From Hansfordia pulvinata (taxonomy: Eukaryota; Ascomycota; Sordariomycetes; Xylariales): a stretch of 64,000 nucleotides of DNA. The position numbers were made by a program, and so were the translations under genes. The notes below the pieces were generated by a model that saw only the letters and a program-made list of their open reading frames with translations, had not been told where the DNA came from and made no database searches. The stretch covers positions 1,612,001 to 1,676,000 of the forward strand of contig BJKQ01000003.1 of assembly GCA_006538405.1 (NCBI GenBank), in the 5' to 3' direction. Every line of letters starts with the position of its first letter. The first letter of the stretch is position 1. This document shows positions 12,457-24,341 of the stretch, one piece after another.

Positions 12457-15221
12457 TCAAGCCTCAATCTCCGACTTGACCCACTTCTCGAGCCCGCCGC
12501 GCGCGATGATCTCCTGCACGTTAGGGGGCAGCTCGCCGACCTTCTGCTCCCACGAGGAGCCGTCCTTCTGGGTGACGACGACCTTGGACCGGCGCACGTC
12601 CCACAGCAGCCTCCAGCCGGTGCGGCGCGTCAGCAGCTTCTTCTGCCCCCCGTCGGCGCCGGCGCCGGCCTCGCCGTCCTTGAACGCCGCGCGCAGGCTC
12701 TCCACCAGCTTGGGCACCTCGACCCCCATCAGCGCGTTGTTGATGCTGTTGCGGCTGAAGATGTTGCCGAAGCTGCCCGCCACCACCAGCGGGATCTGCT
12801 TGGCCAGGATCGCCGTCGCGGCCTGCTCGCGCGACGAGCCGCACCCAAAGTTGAAGCCCGTCACCAGGATGTCGCCCGCCTTGGCCGTGTGGCGGAACTC
12901 GGTGTCGTAGTTCTCCATGCACACCTCGGCCATGGTCTCCTTGGTCACGTTGTCCTGGTAGGTGTACTTGCCTGTGCGTGGGTCAGCATATGTGTGAATT
13001 ATGTCGGCAGGTAGGGATGTAACAGGTATTGCATAATTTAGGGGGGTGATTTTGGGAGGGGGAGAGGGAGGGGCTTATAGCCAGGGTCATTCCACGTACC
13101 AGGGTAGATGCCGTCGGTGTTGATGTTGTCCCCGTCACAAAAGACAATCTCGCCCTCGATCCGCTCCGGGAAGCCGGGCAGGATCTCGGTCAGGCCCTCC
13201 TCCCCGCCGGCGTCGGCGGCGGCGTCGGCGGCGGCGGCGGGGCTCGAGGACTCGTCCGCGGCCGCCATGCGCTCGGCCTCGAAGATGAGCTGCTCAAAGG
13301 CGGCGTCGATGGACTGCACCTTGTCGGCGAGGTGGTCGCCGCTGCCCTCGCCGATGATGACCTTCTCGACGCCCTCAGGCTTCTGGTACCAGCCGGGCCC
13401 GGCGATCTTGCCCTGGAGGGCGCTGGCGGCGACCACCTCGGGGCTGGCCAGGTACGCCTTGGCCGAGGTCGAGCCCATGCGGCCCTTGAAGTTGCGGTTG
13501 CTGGCGCTGATGCCCACCTCGCCCGGCTCCAGCAGACCGGTGCCTAGGCCGATGCAGGGCCCGCAGCCGGCAGGGAGGGGCTGCGCGCCCGCGTCGAGGA
13601 GGACCTGCCAGTCGCCCGTCTCCTCGGCCATCTCCTGCTCGGGAATGGACGCGGCGGCAATGTAGAACTTGACGCCGGGGGCGATCTTACCGGCGCCGCC
13701 CGCCTTGGCCGCCTCGCGGAAGACGCGGGCGGCGGCGGCAATGTCCGAGGCCCGCGAGTTGGTGCAGGACACCAGGTAGGCCTTGTCGACGGGGATGGAC
13801 TCGGACTCGAGCTTCTTGAGCGGGGTGGCGATCTTGACCGAGTTGGGGCCGGCGACGAAGGGCGCGAGCGTCGACAGGTTGAGGTAGAGCTCCTTGGCGT
13901 ACGTGGCGCCCTCGTCGGCCGCCAGGCGGTTCTCCGCCATCTCGTCGATGCGCTTGTGGTTGAGGCGCGTCTTCGACGGGCCGTCGGACATGGCCGCGAC
14001 GGTGGCCTTGGAGCGGTACCAGGAGATGAGCATGTCGTCGACGGGGAAGAGACCTGGGGCGTGTCAGTCATGTGACGCAAAACCGAGCGGCGTTCATCCC
14101 CCCCTCCCACCGGCGGGATGGGCGCGCAGCGACTTACCGCTCAGAGCACCCCATTCGGTCGTCATGTTGGCAATCGTCAGACGGTCGTCGATGGGAATGC
14201 TAGACATGGTCTGCTCGGTGCCGGTGAACTCGATGGCGTGGTTGAGGACATCATCCTGGTTGAAGAGGCCGCACAGGGCGACAATCACGTCCTTGCCGGT
14301 GACGCCGGGGGCAGGATGCCGGTGAGCGTGATCTTGGCGACGGGAGGGATCTGCCACCAAGTACGGCCCGTGGCCCAGATGCTGGCGGCGTCGGTGCGGA
14401 CGACGGGAGTTCCCTGGGTCTGCGTTAGCCGGGCCCTGGCCTATAGAGAACAGAGAGGAAGCGACGGGGTTGTCTCACCAGACTGGAAATGCCGCCGTAC
14501 ATGTTGGAGTGGCTGTCGCTGGCGACGCACACGGTAGAGGGCCAAGCGTATCCTGGATGCCGTTAGCCAGCATTCTTGCCTTGCGCGGCCAGCACTGAGC
14601 CACGGGTCTTCCTTATTGCCTACCCTCCTCGACCATGATCTGGTGACCGATGCCCCGGCCGGCGGGGAAGAAGTCGACGCCGTGCTTGCCGGCGAACTCC
14701 TCGATCTGGCGGTATTTCTTGAGGTTGGCCTCCGATTTGTTCTGGACGTCGTGGTCGAGGGTCATGACGACCTGGCGGTTGTCGTGGATCTTGGAGGCGC
14801 CGATGGCCATGAACTTGGAGGCGACGGGCCAGCTGTTGTCGTGCGTCATGCAGTGGTGGGGCGCGAGGGTGACATAGTCGCCGGCCTTGACCTTCTTGCC
14901 GGGGGCCAGGCCGACGGAGTACCGCTGCACGATCTTCTCAGTCAGGGTCTGGGGATTCGCCGGCGCCGGCGGCTTCTGGGCGTTAAGAATGGACGCCGCG
15001 TTGGGGGTGCTGGCGAGCTGCGAGTGGAAGGCATCGGCGTGGTGGCGCGGGGCTGTCGTCGTGATGGTGCGCAGGCGGCCGGGCAAGGCGCGCGGGCGGA
15101 CCAGGAGGCACTGGGGCTGCAGCCGCACGACGGCGGCGGCATTGACTGCCAAGGCTCTCCGCTGGGAGCCGCAACCAAAGTATGTCAGCACAGATGCAAC
15201 GAGGCGAGGACAGTGACGCAT
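12457..15221 (-). CDS. LYS4: Homoaconitase, mitochondrial (lysine biosynthesis)
   Basis: The enzyme converts homocitrate to homoisocitrate via homoaconitate in the fungal alpha-aminoadipate lysine pathway, in mitochondria, with a [4Fe-4S] cluster. Aconitase signatures: [30 protein letters not shown], the cluster cysteines in VSCTNSR and CGPCIG, and the swivel domain [10 protein letters not shown] with catalytic Ser and Arg. N-terminus is Arg/Ala-rich, as in an import presequence. Exons: 15221-14624, 14552-14479, 14413-14138, 14053-13100, 12971-12457. The start at 15221 is the most likely one; an additional first intron is possible. In exon 3 the G run 14307-14311 has five bases where six are needed to join TLTGILPP to [10 protein letters not shown]. 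With that base restored the product is about 805 aa, normal for the family. Confidence 0.93.
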
Positions 15222-17170
15222 GAAAATGGTATTCGAGGTCGCGTGGGCGAGTGGGGAATCAGAAGGGGTCAATCGAGGCTGGGGGAGAGCATACAAATGC
15301 AACCATGGTGAAGGATCAGTGTCGAGATGCGACGCGGTCCATTCCAAGGGGGTCGTGGTTTTGGCACGCGGCAAGGGCACAAACTTGTTGTTGGGAATAG
15401 CTTCAATACGTATGTGTGATGCGCTGCGTCGAGCAAAAGCCGAAGTCGCAGTCACAAGCCGAGTCAAGGCAAAAGAATTTCCACGTAACGTGGAATGACT
15501 CAGCCGTGATTGGTCAGAGTTGGTTGGCGATGATCTCTCAACTGGACTAACCTCCTTAGGTTAAAGTGGGTTAGGGCATCAAATCCATGTTACATGTATC
15601 GGACTTGGCGGATTACCTACTGTTGTATCATGGAGACATTCTCGCCGACGTACTCGTCCTCTTGACAGCTATGCAGCCGGCGCACTCCCATCTTGGTTGC
15701 GTCGATTCCATCGAGTAAGGTACTGACTTGGCCTGATACAGCTTCTGTTTCTCTTTGCTTTGCATGGCCTTGCCTCCATTCAACGGCACAATGCGTGATC
15801 CGAGTTGACCGGTAACGGCGTGTAGCCACACGGAGAAAGGGGCAATGCACTGGTGTACAGTATTTCTCCTTAAACGCTGCCGACTTCAGAGCTGGCAGTC
15901 GTCTGTCCGACGAACCCCCTGGTTTTGAGGCCAACACTGCTCGAGTGGCAGCTTGACTTGACTTGGCGCAGGGTCGCCGTTCGAGACAACACGCCGAGAT
16001 GTCCAGAGACACCTTCCGTTCTCTACAAAGAGCATGTGAGCCGTGCCCATTCTGTCGTCGGAGCCGGCAACCTCTGTCTCAGCAGCGAGAACACAGGACG
16101 GGGACTCATCCGCCCCACGGCTCCTCGTGCCATGCTTGATCCTACACGAAGCTGCCTGCAACGCCCGGTACCTTCCAGAAGCCGAGGATTGTGAGCATGG
16201 TCTGCCAGTGGCCAGTTGATAGAGATAGACTCGTGCCATCCTTATCGTCCTAAGACCAGGAGCGGGCACGGCCCGACTTGGGTGGTCTCCGAGTCTGTCG
16301 GCGCCTGAGTCAAATGGCGCTGCGCTCGTGCCGACCGGGTGGGGACAAGTCAGACATGCGCAGCCTCGCGCTCGGGGCTTGAGCGCACAGTCACGAGAGA
16401 GGGCACCCGAGCCACGTTTCCATGCTTCCCTGCTTCCGGGCGCCATTTCTCCTTTTTTTCTTGTCTTCTGGCCGGCGGTCTCCAGACGCGTTCTGCCCGC
16501 CACGGAACTCCCCGGATGACGACTGGCCATTTCTCCGCTTGCAGACAAGCAGTCCGGCGACGGTTATTAATCAAGCACGAGGCGGCGGTGACAGGGCTGA
16601 GCGGCCCGGCGCCCATGATTCGCGCGCCGAGCCTGTCAGTGGCCCGCCCGCCACCGGTGCAAGACATCATGTCCCGAGACACCGCGTCCACGACCAGAAC
16701 CTTACTGCGACGCCCCCGCCAGTCAGAGGTCGCTGCCAGGTCCAGCATCGAGGACGGGGCGTCTGGGTTTCTCCTTGGCACGAGGCTCCTCGAGTCGCAA
16801 GACCCAGGACCGCCTCCTTCATCGCCCCTTCGCCCCTGAACCTTGCCATGTCGATAACCAGGCCGGTACGGGGTGATTGGCTCAGCCTAGGTAAGGTAGT
16901 CAGCGCTGGATATCGGCTGTCGATGACAGAGCTCCAGGGCCTCAGACACGTCCGCAGGAAACGTCCCGCTCAGGGCAGCCCTGTCTCGGCGGCTCTGGTC
17001 TGGGCCAAGATGGATTAGTGGTGGTGGTGGTGGTGATCATGGTGCCCCTGGCATGTCGCCGAGTACTTGAATAAAACTCAACTCGCCTCCCACTTCAGCC
17101 AACCAACTCGAGATCCATCGCTCCTCCATCCATACCTACACAGGCAGTAAGTGATGTTGACCTCGCCACC
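15222..17170. other. Intergenic, divergent promoters
   Basis: This lies between the divergent starts of LYS4 and the DUF6536 gene. It contains TAGGTTA/TAGGTAAGG elements at about 15551 and 16882, but no convincing gene. The open frames on both strands have random composition. Confidence 0.5.
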
Positions 17171-20100
17171 ATGTTGCCGTCGGTTCTCTGTGGCGTCAAG
17201 GCCTCCGGCTGGAGGCGGACGGCCATCTTCAACATAGCGGTGCTGCTGGTCTTCCTCTCGGTCCTCCTCGTCTCCTTGGTGACCTTCACCGCCAAGGTCG
17301 GCAGCATCTACACCCCTTACCCGATACACGAGCCCCTGTGCTCGTCCGACACGTCGCGAGTTGTCGTTGCCATCCACCTGCTAGTCAACGTCTTTTCAAC
17401 ATGCATGGTGAGCCCTGCCTGCCCGGCTGTCCGCGTGCCATTTGCTCTGGCCCGCTGATGGAGAAACTTGACACTGACCTTCATGCACCACAGTGAGTAG
17501 CAAGAAACGAACAACCTAAGTCTACGAGTGCTTGTTCTTTCACTTGAGGCCGCTTCCTTCACTTCAGCAGCCGCGACTAGACTAGGAAAAAAAGAGAAAA
17601 ACAAAAGAATAGAAAAACCCTCGCTCACCACAGAACAAGCACAGCCTGGCGTCGAGCAACTTCTTCATGCAGGTGCTCAACGCGCCGTCGCGGGAGGAGG
17701 TAGACGCGGCGCACGCGCGGTGGCGGTGGGTGGGCGTCGGGGTGCCGTCGCTGCGCAACGCGGCCAGCGTGTCGCGGGCCAAGACGTTCTACTGGGCCGT
17801 GCTGCTGCTGACCTCGGTGCCGGTGCACCTGCTCTTCAACGCCGCCCTCTTCGACACGCAGCGGCTGCGCCAGGCCGTCTCCGTCACCGTCGCCACCGAG
17901 GACTTTGTCAGGCCCCCGCCGGCGGCAGCAGCAACCACATCGACACCCGGCGGCGGCGGCAGCGGCGGCGGGGATGGTGATGCCGCTGCTGGTGCTGGTG
18001 CTGCCGAGTTCTACGTCCCCGGAGCCAGCCTGGGCGTGGGCCGGTTCGCGGTCCTGCACGACGAGGCGGACGACGACGGCGCCTCGCCCGTGTCGGGGTA
18101 CGGGCCGGACGACCGGGACGCGTGGACGTGGGGGCCGGCGGCGGACCCGGGCGACGACGGGGACCTGTCCGTCTCGATGCGGTCGGTCATGACGGCGCGC
18201 CGCGAGGCGGCCGGGTGGCAGCGCCTCGGCCCGGCCGAGTGCTCGCGGCACTACGGCGGCGGCGAGGCGGCGGCGTCGGGCGCGTTCCGGGACGTGGTCC
18301 TGGTGGCGGACCGGCCCGGCGGGTGGGCGCGCGACGACGTGTGGCGGCTCGGCCCCGAGGCGGCGGCGTACTGGGACGCCTTCGTGCCGGGCCGGCGGCC
18401 CAACCACCTCTTCTCCAGCGCCCGCTACCTCCTGACGTGCGACTCGTCCCAGCGGCCCCTCGTCCTCGACGGCGGCGAGTACATGGGCCTCCCGCTCCGG
18501 GCGAGCTCCGGAACCGACTCCGGCCCGGGAGGCGACGGCGACCACAGCGGCGGCGGTGACGGCCCGGCCCCGGAGCCCGTGTGGGAGTACGACTTCTTCG
18601 ACCCGGCCGCCGAGCACCGCGCGTGGATGCGCAGCCTGGTCTGGCAGACCAACCACACGGACCGGGCGGCCGGGTGGCCCTCCTCGCGCGGAGCAGCCGG
18701 CGGCGGCGGCGGCGGCGGCGGCGAGCAGCACCCGGACCCGGACCCGGAGTCCATGCCCGACGGCCGCCTGCGTATCCTCTACTGCCTGGCCGAGCCCGTA
18801 GCCCCGCTGGTCTGCCCCGTCTACCTGTCCCTCGAGATCCTCCTCGTCATCTGCCTGTGCCTGCTCGTCAAGGGCTGCGTCGCCGTCTGCGTCGTCGTCG
18901 CCTTCAGCAGGGACGTCCACACGCCGCTGGTGACCCTGGGCGATGCCATTGCGTCCTTCATCACGCGGCCTTGCCCGTGGACCGTCGGCATGCCTATGGC
19001 TGATCTCTTTTCCACGTGAGTTTGCTCTCTTTTCTTTTGTTTCTTTCTCTATTCGTTTTTTCTTCTTCTTTTCTTTTCTAAACTACACCCTCCCCTGCGT
19101 CAACATCACGGCAGAAGCCCTACTCACAACGGCACCAGCAACGACCAACGGCAGGTCCGAGACCGCCCGCGCATCCCCGCGCGCATGCCGTCCGGCCCCG
19201 GCCGGCGCAGCTTCAGCACGATGCCGGCGTCGCACTGGCTGGCCAAGTACGCGTTCCTCGCCACCTGCGCCGTCCTGTGCGCGTCCGCCTTTGCCGTCGC
19301 CTACAACCGCACAATGCAGCCGTAAGTACAAAAAAGCGTAGTCCCCGCCCCTAACCCCCCGATTCTGTTTTCTTCTCGTTTCGATGTGAACCCTTTGTTC
19401 CGAACCGATGCCTGGCAAACCCCCAAGTTCTGACCCCCATGGCTCTCCGCGGAGCGAAAACCGGAAAAGCAGAGGCTACCACTACACCCTGGGGCCCGGC
19501 GACGAGCTCTGGCTGCCCTTCTCCCACGGCAACAGGGACGAGTTCCTGCCCGCGGTCCTCACCGCCAACAGCCCGCAGCTGCTGCTGTCGCTCTTCTACC
19601 TCGTCTACAACAGCATCGTCTCCCAGCTCAGCCTGGCCTACGAGTGGGCCTCGTACGGCGGCGCGGCGTACCTGCCCTTGCGCGTGACGGACCCAAAGGT
19701 GATGATGATAATGATGATGATTTGTCCCTTCTTTCATGACATGAAAACAACTCGAGGTATATGAGAGGTACTAACAAAGGCCCTTTCCCACCGTCACAGG
19801 GGGAGCAACGCTCCGGATACCGCCTCCAGCTGCCCTGCACCTACAGCCTGCCGCTCCTAGCCGTCAGCGCCGTCTTCCACTGGCTCCTCTCCTCTTCAGT
19901 ATGGGTATCTTACGAAATTGACAGTGAGTTTCTCCCCCCTCCCCCCCCCCCCCCCACCTTCAAGCCCTTCCTCTACAAGCCATCTGCTTACTTTCCATGA
20001 TTTTCTCTTAAAAAAAGACACAGCCTACGGCCTCTCCGAGAGCCAGCAGCTCCGCGGCTTCCCCCCGGGCTCCCAGATCCACACCTACTACTCGACCTTC

Positions 20101-20995
20101 TACCTCCTCGTCCTCACCGCCGCCCTGGCCGCCGCCATGGCCGCGCCCCTCGGCCTGGGCTGCTTCCTGCCCCGGCTGCCCGCGGGCATGCCCGTCGTGG
20201 GCTGCAACTCGCTCGCCATCGCCGCCGCGTGCCACGTCGTCGTCTCGCCCCCCGTCGCCCGGGTCCAGGAGAGAAGGAGAAGGAGGAGGAGGAGAAGGAG
20301 GGGAGGGGCTTCGGCGGCGGCGATGTCGCGCTGTGGTCTCGGCATGACCCCTTCAAGAAGGACAAGAACAAGAACGCGCTGGTGGATGGCGACGACGACG
20401 ACGACGACGCAGCGAGCGTCGCCGGGTGCAGCCCTACCACCCAGGAGGCCACAACCACCACCACCACCACCACCAGCGCGCTCGACCGCGCCGGGTCCTG
20501 GGGCTCCTCGACCCTGCTCGCCTCCGTCTCCTCCTCCTCCTCCTCCTCCTCCTCGTCGCCCACCTCGGAGACGCCCCCCGCAGGAGCTCTAGCAGCCGAG
20601 GACGACCCGGTGAAAGCGGCACCCGGACGACCCCCTCCTACATGGGAGCGAGGACGACGACGACGACGATGGAGCGCGAGGAGAAAGGAAAGAAAAAGGG
20701 GACACAACCACCACAACCACCACCACCACCACCCCTCTTGCCGCTGCCGCTGCCGCCTGCGCACGATGAGGTCGAGGCCGAGACAGAGGCGACAGCAGCG
20801 CGGGCGCGCATCGCGCAGAGCCGCGTGCGCTGGGGCGCCGTCCCGCTGCCCCCCGCGTGGCGCGACCCGGACTGGGCCGAGCCCGTCGGGCACCTGAGCT
20901 TCGGGGCCGAGTGGGACGGCTCCTCCTCTTCCTCCTCCTCCTCCGGCGGCGGCGGAGGGGTGCGGGACCCGGAGCCGGGGCACTGGTACGTGTAG
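17171..20995 (+). CDS. DUF6536-family multi-pass membrane protein
   Basis: Start ATG 17171 has a CGCCACC context. The N-terminus (SGWRRTAIFNIAVLL) and the block ASSNFFMQVLNAPSREEVDAAHARW ... GVPSLRN are the signature of the fungal DUF6536 family, whose function is unknown. Exons by splice fit: 17171-17407, 17634-19015, 19115-19321, 19473-19698, 19800-19923, 20018-20995. Hydrophobic segments recur in every exon (about 7-8 TMs). A luminal loop of some 300 residues in exon 2 is Gly- and Asp-rich. The C-terminal exon ends RVRWGAVPLPPAW ... GHLSFGAEWD, also family-typical, but it is reached only through two one-base slips, one at CCCGGG 20258-20263 and one between 20600 and 20820. The intervening 550 bases are low-complexity in all frames. 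Confidence 0.8.
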
Positions 20996-21247
20996 TAAAA
21001 AAAAAAAATGTAAACGCAAGATTCTAAATGTTGGCTACTACTTTTGTCCTCAAGTGCACTGATGATAATCACTCATCAACTTGCCAAGTTGCCCTGCGTG
21101 TGTAGTTACCTACTTAGGGGTAGGGAGTTACTTGCTAAGAGGAAAGGGGGGGGCCTTCGGATTGTTTCCCGCCATCATATAGCGGCGTAGCGCGCTGTGC
21201 TCTCAATCAGCACGTGACAATCACCTTGCTCAGCCAATTGAACTTCT

Positions 21248-21353
21248 GCCTGGTTAGCTCAATCGGTAGAGCGTGAGACTCTTACAGGATCCTTACCCAG
21301 GACCGATCGCAAGATACATCTCAAGGTTGCGGGTTCGACCCCCGCATCGGGCT
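21248..21353 (+). tRNA. tRNA-Lys(CUU) with intron
   Basis: The acceptor stem GCCTGGT pairs with ATCGGGC (one T-G and one G-T pair). The D arm is TAGCTCAATCGGTAGA and the T arm GCGGGTTCGACCCCCGC. The anticodon stem TGAGA/TCTCA closes the loop CTCTTAA with anticodon CTT at 21281-21283. A 33-nt intron (21285-21317) follows the base 3' of the anticodon, the canonical position for nuclear tRNA introns. The discriminator base is T as given. No CCA is encoded, as expected in a eukaryote. Confidence 0.95.
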
Positions 21354-22220
21354 CAATTCCCGATGCCCCTCCGTCTCACGGAGGGACTTCCCCTTTTTGT
21401 TTTCGGGCTCTGTCTGGCTCCGGAATTTCTCCTTGTCTACTGTTTGAGTAGCGCTTTCAATCTGCCGCCGTTGGTGACAGTCGTTGTTTTTGTTCTCTAT
21501 ATCACTGTTGTCTTGCGTAGTAGTATCTATTTTCTGCAAGAGTCTCTCTCTCCTTAGAAGCAGGTCCGTGGGTTGCGAACGGATGATTACTTCCGAGTCA
21601 GCTTATTGTTCACTGTCAACTGCAGCGCCCGGCCTTCGTTCCATGGCCCAGACACTCGGCTGTTCCGGCCTCCCTGCATATGTGCGCGAGGGCCCAGTCA
21701 CTCCTGAACCAACAGCCATTGGTTTGAAAGATGCTTTTATTTGTCCTCCATGCTTTTCTTTTCTCCCCGGTCGCCAACGAACCCTTGCCATGGTCAACCC
21801 TGACACTCGGCGCGGGGTGCCTGGATAATGCCGACAATTACAAAGAAATAGAAAAAATAGAACAAACATTACGGTAGCGGGACGAGAAAAAGTGGCTGGA
21901 GAGGAGACAGGTGGGACAGACAAGGAAAGAAAAGAAACGCCACTTGAACCCGGCCCAGGTGCCGCTTGGCAGAGCCACACAGGCCCTCCTGTTCCCCTAC
22001 AGCCCGTCTCGAGGGCCATGGTATATCAAATCAGGTATCACGATCGGACCGCGCCTCTTCCTAACCAAGACCCTAAGCCCCTCTTGGTGAGGCCAACAAC
22101 AACCCATCCTACAAACTCATCTCTTCTTACCACCACATATTTTGTACAAAGCTGCCGGCGCCACACAGCGCAGCGCCGCGCATCAGGTCACCAACAGTGG
22201 ATCAACAAGCAGCGGGCCCC
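21354..22220. other. Intergenic, TOM70 3' flank
   Basis: No gene can be supported. The region probably includes the tRNA terminator and the 3' untranslated region of TOM70. Confidence 0.45.
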
Positions 22221-24341
22221 TTAACGAGCACCAGGGAAGGCGCTGGCACCGATGCCCTGCAGCTTGGAGGCCAGCTGAGGGTACTTCTCCTGGACCTGCA
22301 GCTGCGTACGCGTGGCCTCGGCGTACGAAAGGGCGTTAACAATCTCGCCGGGGGTGCGTGCCAGCTCGGCCGCGCGCTCAAAGTAGGTCAGGGCGTCCGT
22401 CACCTTGCCCTGCTGCAGGAGGAGCTGAGCCATGGTGGCCACGGCAATGTCGCATTCGGGGTCGACTGTGCGCTGTTAGCGGGCTGATCGCCAAGCTGTG
22501 GTGTGGGACTGGCGGTTTGGAGATCACTTACTGATTAGAGCGGCCTCGCAGAGCTTCTCGGCCTCGGAGAACTCGTTCTTCTGCTGGAAAAGGGCCAGGG
22601 CCTTGTTGATCAGGGGCAAGACGTTCATGGCCATGGGCTTGTTCTGCTTCTCCATCTCCATGGCGGTGTCGAACTTCTGGATGGCCTCGTCGTAGTTGCC
22701 CTGGTCGAGGAGCAGCTCGCCGTAGTAGTTGTAGACATCGGGAACCTTGTCAAAGTTCTTGATGCAGCGGCGGAAAGTGGCCATGGAAGAGGCAACAGAC
22801 CCCATCTTGTACTGGGTGACACCGAGCTGGATGTGGGAGAAGATGAAGGTGTTGTCGAGGTCGATCGACTTCTGGTAGTCCTTGGCGGCCTCTTGGAACT
22901 CGCCGTGGATGAAGTGCAGCTGGGCGCGGTGGTAGTAGATGTCGGGGTCGCGGTCATTCTGCTCAATGGCCTTGTCCAGGTCGCTGGCGGCCTTGTCACG
23001 CGCGCCTGTGGTTGAGTCAGCATCATGATGATCTTGGGCATAATTGGGCCAGATCGGCTCCAATTTTAGAAACCAATATTCTGAAACTTACCCATCTCGA
23101 GGTGCATGCTGGCCCTCTTGACGAAGCTCTGGGTCATTGAGGGGTCCAGCTCGACGCTCTTGTCCATGTCGAGCAGGGCCTGCTCCTGGTTGCCGCGCAG
23201 GCAGCGGAAGGTACCACGCATGTTGTAGGCGAGAGCCTCGTGCTGGGCTAGGTCGCCCACCTCGAGAGCCTTCTCAAAGGCGACAGCGGCCTCCTCGTAG
23301 CCCTCGTGGGTCTTCTTCTCCATGGCCTGCAGGCCGACCCGCAGGTGGGCCAGACCGGAGTCCTCGGGCAGGTCGGCGGCATCGTCGAGGCCCTCGGGGC
23401 GGTCCTTGACGCGGAAGCTCTGGATGTAGTTGGAGACGTAGGTCGGGCTGGGCAGCTTGCTGGGATCCTTGGACTTGATGATGGCGTCGGCCTTCTGCTC
23501 GGCCAGCTTCTTGAGGAGCCGCTCCACAGAGTTGGCTGCGGACTGGTTCTTGAAGTCGTCCATGATGCAGCTGGCGGTGAAGTCGAGGAGGGCCTCGGCA
23601 TACTTTTCGAGGTTCTCGTAGGCCGTGGCGCGGCGGTTCAGGGCCTTGATGTACAGGGGGTCGAGGGAGACGGCCGCGGTGGTGTCGTCGACGACCTGGG
23701 ACCAGTTCTGCAGGGCGCTGTAGCAGGCGGCGCGGTTCGAGTAGAAGACGGCGTCGGGCTTGCAGAGGATGGCCTTGGAGTAGAGGTCGATGGCCGTGGT
23801 GTGGTTCTTAGCCTGGTACGCCGTGTTGCCGGCGGCCTTGAGCTTCTGCGCGTACTCCTTGCGCTGTTCGTCGGTGAAGGTGGCGACGGTCTCCTCCGTG
23901 ATCTCGGGGAGCTCGTCGGCGCTCTCGACGGTGGCGGACTTGGACGACTTGGCGTCGGACTGTGCGGAGGACGCAGGAGCCTTCTCAGAGTCGGCCTGCT
24001 TGGCAGCCTCCTTGCGTTTCCGGCGCTCCTTCTTGCTGAGCTGGGGCTGAGAGGACTTGGGCTTCTGGGAGGGTGTCAGTGGATTGGCTGCTTACCCAGG
24101 GAGTGCGGGTGACACGAAAGGGAGGGGGAGGGGGGGAGCTTACTGAGTCACCGCCGAGGTAGTAGACGACGCCGGCACCAGTGACGACCACGGCGACACC
24201 GGCGATTGAGTAGACGAGGGCCTTGTTGTCCGAGGCCCAGTTCGTTATCCGGTCCCAGACGGAGGACTCTACGGGGACGGCAATGGGCCTCTGGACCGTC
24301 GGCAGGGGCATTGGAGGCGGCATGGCCGATGCACCAGACAT
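22221..24341 (-). CDS. TOM70: TOM70, mitochondrial outer-membrane import receptor
   Basis: This receptor docks Hsp70/Hsp90-bound preproteins and passes them to the TOM pore. N-terminal signal anchor at about residues 40-62 ([25 protein letters not shown]) after a short proline-rich tail, then a Lys-rich linker ([13 protein letters not shown]) and TPR repeats ([29 protein letters not shown], the Hsp-clamp type, and at least eight more). The last repeat ends in [21 protein letters not shown]. Exons: 24341-24144, 24064-23092, 23005-22532, 22465-22221, all with GT-AG ends and frame-consistent joins, giving 629 aa, the normal family length. No frame problem is present. Confidence 0.96.

Noticed and set aside
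17625..18920. 431-codon open frame antisense to the DUF6536 gene
   Set aside because: High GC suppresses stops on the opposite strand; text is Arg/Gly/Val low-complexity, and the sense strand carries family motifs.
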